NCBI GenBank assembly: GCA_964543905.1
Contig: CAZIZO010000001.1
Coordinates: 372,001-436,000, forward strand
Length of the DNA stretch: 64,000 bases
Source of the DNA: GCA-016699835 sp964543905
GTDB taxonomy: Bacteria; Planctomycetota; Phycisphaerae; Phycisphaerales; UBA1924
Reading direction: 5' to 3'
Part shown: piece after piece, positions 58,782-64,000 of the stretch
Position numbering within the stretch: position 1 is the first letter of the stretch
Layout of the letters: the number at the start of each line of letters is the position of its first letter
The notes under the pieces: generated by a model
Seen by the model: only the letters and a program-made list of their open reading frames with translations
Told to the model about the DNA's origin: nothing
Database searches by the model: none
Position numbers and translations under genes: made by a program

Positions 58782-59981
58782 TTAGAAATCTCGACGAGCA
58801 AAGACCCAACTCGCGATCCCCAGCACGACCAACTCAAACCCGATCGACGTCCCGATCACCCACGCCACGCTCCGCGACTTGATGACCCTCTCGATCCGCT
58901 GCGTGAGTTGACGCTGGTCGGCCCGCGACATGTTGCCCATGCTGATGACGTTCGCCGGGTCCCGCGCCGTCTCTTCGTCGTCGCTCTTGAGGTTGAGGTC
59001 CTTGAGCAGTCGCCGCTCCAGCAACGAGACGGTCTCGCTCGTCTTGGGAAACACGGTCTTGGCGGCCACCACCACGCGCGTCCAGAACTGCCACTGCGGC
59101 GCTCGCTCCTTCGCCTTCGCCAGGTCCGTGCGCATCTTCGCGATTCGGGAATCTCGCTTCTCGATCTCCTCACGCGTCGGCTCGCCCGTGCCGATCGGCT
59201 GTGCCTCGGCATCCCGAATCCCCTCCGCCGCCTCGCGCCGCGCCCGCTCGCGATCTTCCGTGATGCCCTTGATCGCCGCGGCCTCCAACCGCTCGATCCG
59301 GGCCGTCAGTTGCTCCACTCGCATCGCGTTCACTTCACGCAACTGCAGCATGATCCCGTCCGTCGCGTTCAGCCCAAACAGAAAGAGCCAGAAGAGCAGG
59401 GTGAGCAGCAGCGAAGCGATCGTCGATCTCGTGATCAGCCCCAGCAGCACGCACACCGAGTACAGATAACTGTAAAACAGCACGACCAGCGGGATCGCCA
59501 GGAACACCCCCGGCTCCCAACTCTTCCCCCGAAACCCGATCACGAGGAAGCACGCCGTCGTGAAGATCGCGACCTGCAACGTCGTGAACAGCAGCCCAAC
59601 CGCGAACTTGGTCAGGAACAGCCTCACCCGTCCGATGGGCTTGCTCAGGGTGAGTTCGATGGCGCCACCCGCGATGAACTGCGGGATCATGCCCGCCGTC
59701 GAGACGAGCGCGAGGATCGTCGCGAGCCACGCGAGCCAGAACCCGATGCCGAAGTTGGCGAAGATGCGCTTGTAGAGTTGGTCGGGGGGGATCAGATCGC
59801 TGTTGATCCCCGCGCCAAAGTCGCCCAACTCAAACCACAACAGAGAGATGCCGCTCTTGTCGATCCCGATCGACGCAAACCCCGCCACGACCAGCCCGGA
59901 CAGGAACAGCGTGAGCCAGAACAGTTTCTGGCTGTTCAGTTGGCGATAGGAATCTTGGAGGAGTGCGAGTGTTTGCGTCAT
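58782..59981 (-). CDS. ABC-2 type transport permease with a large internal cytoplasmic coil
   Basis: A 399-residue membrane protein with about six hydrophobic segments: LFWLTLFLSGLVVAGFASIG, WLAWLATILALVSTAGMIPQ, VGLLFTTLQVAIFTTACFLV, FLAIPLVVLFYSYLYSVCVL, SLLLTLLFWLFLFGL, and near the end VAWVIGTSIGFELVVLGIAS. Between the fifth and sixth there are about 150 polar residues with coiled-coil character (VEQLTARIERLEAAAIKGIT). It follows the ATPase gene by 32 bases, so the two form a transporter; the cargo is not known. Confidence 0.85.
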   Translation of the reverse strand: MTQTLALLQDSYRQLNSQKLFWLTLFLSGLVVAGFASIGIDKSGISLLWFELGDFGAGINSDLIPPDQLYKRIFANFGIGFWLAWLATILALVSTAGMIPQFIAGGAIELTLSKPIGRVRLFLTKFAVGLLFTTLQVAIFTTACFLVIGFRGKSWEPGVFLAIPLVVLFYSYLYSVCVLLGLITRSTIASLLLTLLFWLFLFGLNATDGIMLQLREVNAMRVEQLTARIERLEAAAIKGITEDRERARREAAEGIRDAEAQPIGTGEPTREEIEKRDSRIAKMRTDLAKAKERAPQWQFWTRVVVAAKTVFPKTSETVSLLERRLLKDLNLKSDDEETARDPANVISMGNMSRADQRQLTQRIERVIKSRSVAWVIGTSIGFELVVLGIASWVFARRDF

Positions 59982-60013
59982 GCTGCGTCGCGGGCCGCCG
60001 GGCCCAGCCCCAC

Positions 60014-60994
60014 CTACTTGGATCGATCCGCCCCGGGCGTCAAGGTCTTTCCCGTGCTCGGGTCCACCACCGCGGCCATGAACAGGTCTTCGAGCGAAGG
60101 ACGAACGCCCCGCAACGTGCGGAGGACCCCGCCGTGATGCCGCACCGCGTCCACGATCGGCTGCACCGATCGCGCGTCCGTCGTCGCGACGCGAAGCACG
60201 CTCCCCAGGACTTCGCACCTCGGACCACCCGACACCCTCGACATCACCGCGGCCCACACGGGCGCCGCCTCGACCGCCGTCGCCTGGAGTTCGAGTTCGT
60301 AGTACTGCTTGTCCCGCGTCAGTTCGTCGATCGTCCCCTGCGACGACACACGCCCCTGCACGAGGATCGCCACGCGATCACACACCAGTTCCAACTCGCT
60401 CAACAGGTGTGAGTTGAGAAAGACCGTCATCCCTTCCTCACGCAATCGCGAGCAGATCGCCCGGATGTCTCGCCGACCGACCGGGTCCACGCCATCCGTC
60501 GGCTCATCGAGCACGACCAGGTCCGGATCGTTCACGAGCGCCTGCGCGATCCCCACGCGCTGGCGCATCCCCTTGGAGTATCCCCGCACCTTGGTCTTCG
60601 CCCAGTCCTTCATCCCCACGAGTTCGAGGAGTTCCCCCGTGCGTTTGCGACGGTGCGCGCGGGGCACGCCGCTGAGCGCGCCGTAGAAATCCACCACCTG
60701 CTCGCCCGTGAGGTAATCCGGAAACCGATGGTGCTCGGGCAAGTACCCGACCCGTCGCAGCGTCGCCTTGTGCCCGAGGCGCTCGCCCAACATCGTGCCC
60801 TCCGCCCGCGTGGGCGAGATGACCGTCATCAGGATCTTGACGAGCGTGCTCTTCCCCGCGCCGTTCGGCCCGAGCAACCCAAAGACCTCGCCCTTGTGCA
60901 CACGCATCTCGATCCCGCGGAGCGCCTGCACCCCGCCGCGATAGGTCTTAGCGACGTGCGACAGGTCGATGGCAAAGGGCGACTCGGACGTCAT
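60014..60994 (-). CDS. ABC transporter ATP-binding protein
   Basis: A 326-residue ATPase: Walker A LLGPNGAGKSTL, Q-loop YLPEHHRFPDYL, signature YSKGMRQRVGIAQAL, Walker B LVVLDEPTDGVDP and switch His in LNSHLLSELE. The extra C-terminal 90 residues are a small domain found in ABC-2 exporter ATPases. It is the first gene of the pair with the permease; the ATG is at 60994. Confidence 0.93.
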   Translation of the reverse strand: MTSESPFAIDLSHVAKTYRGGVQALRGIEMRVHKGEVFGLLGPNGAGKSTLVKILMTVISPTRAEGTMLGERLGHKATLRRVGYLPEHHRFPDYLTGEQVVDFYGALSGVPRAHRRKRTGELLELVGMKDWAKTKVRGYSKGMRQRVGIAQALVNDPDLVVLDEPTDGVDPVGRRDIRAICSRLREEGMTVFLNSHLLSELELVCDRVAILVQGRVSSQGTIDELTRDKQYYELELQATAVEAAPVWAAVMSRVSGGPRCEVLGSVLRVATTDARSVQPIVDAVRHHGGVLRTLRGVRPSLEDLFMAAVVDPSTGKTLTPGADRSK

Positions 60995-61054
60995 GCGGCG
61001 AAGTTGTACGCCACCGAAAACCCCCCGTTCCATCCTCCCATCAAGATTGTCGTT

Positions 61055-62488
61055 TCACCCCTCCCCCCCGGGCGACCGTGCGGGCAACTCCACCTCCATG
61101 GTCGTCCCCTGCTTCCAGACGCTCTGCACGCCGATCGTCCCGCCCAGCCGCTTGACGGCATGCTTGACGATCGCCAGCCCCAGCCCCGTGCCGCGGCGCT
61201 TCACGCCCCCCGTGCGGGCCCCGTCGACCTGGTAGAACCTCTCAAAGATGCGCTGCTGCTGGTTGATCGGGATGCCGATGCCCCGATCGCTCACGCGCAG
61301 CCGCACGCCCCCGCCCTCGATCGCGTCACACTCCACCACCACCGTCGTGCCCTCGTACGCAAACTTCGTCGCATTGTCGACCAGGTTCTGCAGCACCAGG
61401 TGCAGCAGTTGGCGGTCGCTCGTGATCTCGCGCACGCCCTCCTTCACGCGCACGTCAATCGAAAGCCGCCGCTCCCGGCACGTGGTCTCGAACATCGACG
61501 CCACCCCGCCGCAGATCGCGGCCAAGTCCACCCGCTCAAACTGCACCGGCGCCTCCGGGCTCTCCAGCCGCGAGAGGTCCATCAGGTCGCGTACCAACTC
61601 CTCCAGACGCCCCACGTTCGTCGCGATCATCTCCGTCAGACGCGACGCCATCGAAGGATCGTCCACCGCCCCGTCCCGCAGCGTCTCCACCGCGCCCTTG
61701 ATCGACGAGAGCGGGGTGCGCAACTCGTGCGACGCGTTCGCCACGAACTCGGTCTTGAGTTGCACCGCCATCGCCAGGTCCGTCACGTCCCGCAGCGTCA
61801 CGACCACGCCGCGTGCTTCCCATGCCGCGCCCGATTCGTCCGCCAGCGCCACCGGCGCCGCGATCATCTCATGGATGCGCGTCCCCGCCGGCGTCACGAA
61901 CCGCACCTGCGTCACGCCCAGACGCCCCCCCAACGCGCTCGCGTGCAAGCGCAACGCGTCCGCTTGCGTAAACAAATCCTCCACCCCCCGACCGAGTACA
62001 CCACCGAGCCGTGCACCGAAAAACTCGTCGGCCTCCCGATTCCCGATCACCACCCGCCCGCCCCCGTCGGTCACCAGCACCGGCTCATGCAGCGCATCCA
62101 AGATGGCCGAAAGGTTCGCCGCCCGCGCCCGCGTCGCCGGAACCCAGACCCGCACGCGCTCCGCGACCGCCGCCGCGAGCGCGGGCAACTCTCCCCCCAT
62201 CCGCCCTTGTCCCGTGTCGCGCGCTCCCGTTCCGGGGGCGTCTTCGACCCCAAGGACGGCTTCCATCGAACGCAGTTGGCGCTCGATCACCTCGCTCCCC
62301 GCCTCACCCGTCGATCTCGCGCCCCCGAGCAACATCAGCGTCCCCGCCGCCGCACACGCGCACGCCGCACCCACCGCCATGGGCATCGACCATCCCAACG
62401 CCCATGCCACCCCACCGACCCCGGCCGTCGCCCACACCAGGGCCACCCCGAGCCAAGCCGACCGCGAGTTCAACGTGCCGCGCGCCAT
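61055..62488 (-). CDS. Sensor histidine kinase, PhoR-like, orphan
   Basis: A 477-residue kinase: two N-terminal membrane segments (residues 10-55), a coiled linker, a PAS domain (about 120-235, LSAILDALHEPVLVTDGGGR), HisKA with phospho-acceptor in NASHELRTPLSSIKG, and an HATPase domain with N-box LQNLVDNATKFAY, G1 VSDRGIGIP and G2 GTGLGLAIVKHAV. This is the PhoR layout, but no response regulator gene is next to it in the window. The ATG at 62488 follows a non-coding gap of 57 bases from the hydantoinase. Confidence 0.93.
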   Translation of the reverse strand: MARGTLNSRSAWLGVALVWATAGVGGVAWALGWSMPMAVGAACACAAAGTLMLLGGARSTGEAGSEVIERQLRSMEAVLGVEDAPGTGARDTGQGRMGGELPALAAAVAERVRVWVPATRARAANLSAILDALHEPVLVTDGGGRVVIGNREADEFFGARLGGVLGRGVEDLFTQADALRLHASALGGRLGVTQVRFVTPAGTRIHEMIAAPVALADESGAAWEARGVVVTLRDVTDLAMAVQLKTEFVANASHELRTPLSSIKGAVETLRDGAVDDPSMASRLTEMIATNVGRLEELVRDLMDLSRLESPEAPVQFERVDLAAICGGVASMFETTCRERRLSIDVRVKEGVREITSDRQLLHLVLQNLVDNATKFAYEGTTVVVECDAIEGGGVRLRVSDRGIGIPINQQQRIFERFYQVDGARTGGVKRRGTGLGLAIVKHAVKRLGGTIGVQSVWKQGTTMEVELPARSPGGEG

Positions 62489-62545
62489 CGCCGCATCCTA
62501 GTTCCAGGCCCGCACGCGCGCCCATCCCCACGCGTCAAGATCGCG

Positions 62546-63922
62546 TCAAGCCCGCGGCACCAGCCTCCCGCCCCCCGCCTGGCCCACGAACGTCCCATCC
62601 TCGGCCACCACCTCGCCCCGAAGCGTCACCACACTGGCCCGCCCCTTCACTTCCCACCCCTCGAACGCCGAGTAGTCCGTCGCCATCTGGTGGGTCTTCG
62701 CCGAGATCGTGCCACGGTAGTTGGGATCAAACAGCACCAGGTCCGCGTCCGCCCCCACGGCGATCCTCCCCTTGCCCGTGAGCCCGAAGATCCGCGCCGC
62801 GCGAGTGCTCGCCGCGTCCACAAAGGTGTGGAGGTCGATCCTCCCCGTCGCCACCCCGTGCGTGTACAACAACTCCACGCGGTGCTGCACGCTCGGGATG
62901 CCGTTGGGGATCTTCGTGAAGTCCTCCTTGCCCATCACCTTCTGTGTCTCAAAGTCAAAGGGCGCATGGTCCGTCGCCACCGTCGCGAGCGCCCGCGAGC
63001 GCAGATGCCTCCACATCCTGGGCAACTGCGCCCGGTCCCGCAGCGGCGGCGACATCACGTACTTCGCGCCCTCAAACCCCGCCTGCTCCGTGTACGACTG
63101 GTCCAACACCAGGTGCGGCAACACCACCTCCAGGCTCGCCCGCACCCCCCGCTCCATCGCCCGCAGCCCCTCGTGCACCGCCTCCTCGCAACTCGTGTGC
63201 ACCACATACACCTCGGCGCCGGTCATCTCCGCGAACGTCATCAAATGGTGCACGCCCTCCGCCTCCACACGCACCGGGCGACTCTCCTCGTGATACTCCG
63301 GCGCTCGCCGCCCCGCCCCCAGCAACTCCGCCTGACGCTCCGCCACGATCGTCTCGTTCTCGCAGTGCGCCGTGACCACCACCCCCAACTCCGCCGCCAG
63401 TTTCAACGTGTGGTACAACTCCCGGTCATCCACGCCCAAGGCCCCCTTGTACGCCAGGAACACCTTGAACGACCGCACCCCGCGCTTCACGATCTCGCGC
63501 AGTTGCTTCTCCGCCAGCCCGTCAAACCGCGTCACGCCCATGTGGAACGTGTAGTCGCACGACGCCACGCCCTCCGCCTTCCCCAGCCACGCCTCGAACG
63601 CCGCCAGCGGCTCGTCCCCCTTCCCCGGACAGATCATCTCGATCAGCGTCGTCGTCCCGCCCACCAGCGCCGCCCGGCTCGCCGTCTCCCACGTGTCCTT
63701 CGCGTACGTCCCCATGAAGGGCAAGTACACATGAACATGCGGATCAATAAACCCCGGAAACAACAACTTGCCCGTGCCGTCGATCACCCGCGTCCCCGGC
63801 GCACAGTCCTCCACCCTGATCGAGCGCCCGATCCGCGTGATCGCTCCACCCTCCGCGTACACCTCCGCGTCGTATTGCTCCGTCGAGGTCACCACACGCG
63901 CGTTCTTGATGAGCAGCGGCAT
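62546..63922 (-). CDS. Dihydropyrimidinase (hydantoinase) of the amidohydrolase family
   Basis: A 458-residue cyclic amidohydrolase. Metal ligands are in FPGFIDPHVHVYLPFMGTY, the carboxylated Lys in VRSFKVFLAYKG, and further His/Asp ligands in VTAHCEN, VYVVHTSCEE and VATDHAPFDFETQ. DPHVHxxxPFMGT is the dihydropyrimidinase version of this loop. The enzyme opens dihydrouracil and related rings; relatives process hydantoins, so the exact substrate is open. The ATG at 63922 has GGGAGGA upstream with eight bases between. The remaining 78 bases of the window are its leader. Confidence 0.9.
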   Translation of the reverse strand: MPLLIKNARVVTSTEQYDAEVYAEGGAITRIGRSIRVEDCAPGTRVIDGTGKLLFPGFIDPHVHVYLPFMGTYAKDTWETASRAALVGGTTTLIEMICPGKGDEPLAAFEAWLGKAEGVASCDYTFHMGVTRFDGLAEKQLREIVKRGVRSFKVFLAYKGALGVDDRELYHTLKLAAELGVVVTAHCENETIVAERQAELLGAGRRAPEYHEESRPVRVEAEGVHHLMTFAEMTGAEVYVVHTSCEEAVHEGLRAMERGVRASLEVVLPHLVLDQSYTEQAGFEGAKYVMSPPLRDRAQLPRMWRHLRSRALATVATDHAPFDFETQKVMGKEDFTKIPNGIPSVQHRVELLYTHGVATGRIDLHTFVDAASTRAARIFGLTGKGRIAVGADADLVLFDPNYRGTISAKTHQMATDYSAFEGWEVKGRASVVTLRGEVVAEDGTFVGQAGGGRLVPRA

Positions 63923-64000
63923 CACGTTCCTCCCAACTTGGCACAACCCATCTCCAGGCATCCACACCGCAGTATCCGCTGCTTGCCCCGCCCCGTCAAC

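Noticed and set aside
1..64000. CRISPR arrays, tRNA or rRNA genes, insertion sequences, retrons or toxin-antitoxin pairs.
   Set aside because: None was recognised by eye on either strand; tRNAs cannot be excluded without a covariance-model scan (a tRNAscan result would settle this).

Overview
The window is about 66% GC and gene-dense, and it reads as chromosomal DNA from a planctomycete, most likely of the Phycisphaerales. I infer this from the combination of a secreted amylase ending in a GC-type dockerin, a protein with a PEP-CTERM-like tail (PAPGLATVV then RRRR), stand-alone prepilin-type proteins with the FTLIELLVVIA leader, LpxA (Gram-negative envelope), a MoxR/Bat operon and a full flagellar rod/ring/hook-junction cluster. 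No rRNA, tRNA, CRISPR array, insertion sequence or prophage was recognised.

Layout. 1-1284: 3' part of a 7TM-HD (PgpH-like) gene. 1310-4352: an unusual pair, a ParA-type ATPase fused to an AMPK-type glycogen-binding domain, followed by an overlapping gene for what looks like a P-loop-less ParA/FlhG relative. 4537-10918: housekeeping (aroB, rsfS, a metallo-beta-lactamase-fold protein, lpxA, lipB, a YhaM-like OB-HD nuclease, a uridine-kinase-like protein). 10926-17158: divergently placed starch-degradation genes (GH13 amylase, GH31 alpha-glucosidase), each with an identical-type LacI-family palindrome upstream. 17360-27818: PEP-CTERM protein, two prepilin-like proteins, tgt, nif3-like, a small HTH regulator, rlmN plus an ATP-grasp gene, infC and a Xer recombinase.

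27948-42689 is the flagellar region, all on the minus strand. In transcription order it holds fmdB-like, flgF, flgG, flgA, flgH, a terminator, flgI, flgJ, flgN-like, flgK, flgL, fliW, csrA and two flagellin genes. The FliW-CsrA-flagellin order, together with a CsrA-type hairpin over the ribosome-binding site of the second flagellin, suggests homeostatic control of flagellin translation. 42759-45611 is a membrane-embedded Ser/Thr kinase. 45624-54620 is a tightly overlapping moxR-DUF58-unknown-batA-batB-batC-batD-batE operon on the minus strand. 54722-63922 holds a HIT protein, lspA, a zinc-less DksA-like protein with a histone-H1-like tail, accA, proC, an ABC exporter pair, an orphan histidine kinase and a dihydropyrimidinase.

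Most worth a second look are: the ParA-glycogen-binding fusion and its pseudo-ATPase neighbour, a possible glycogen-body positioning system (inference only); non-AUG starts (AUC for infC, AUU for the HTH gene) each set behind a strong Shine-Dalgarno sequence; the CsrA hairpin; and a palindromic repeat that has inserted in frame into lipB.
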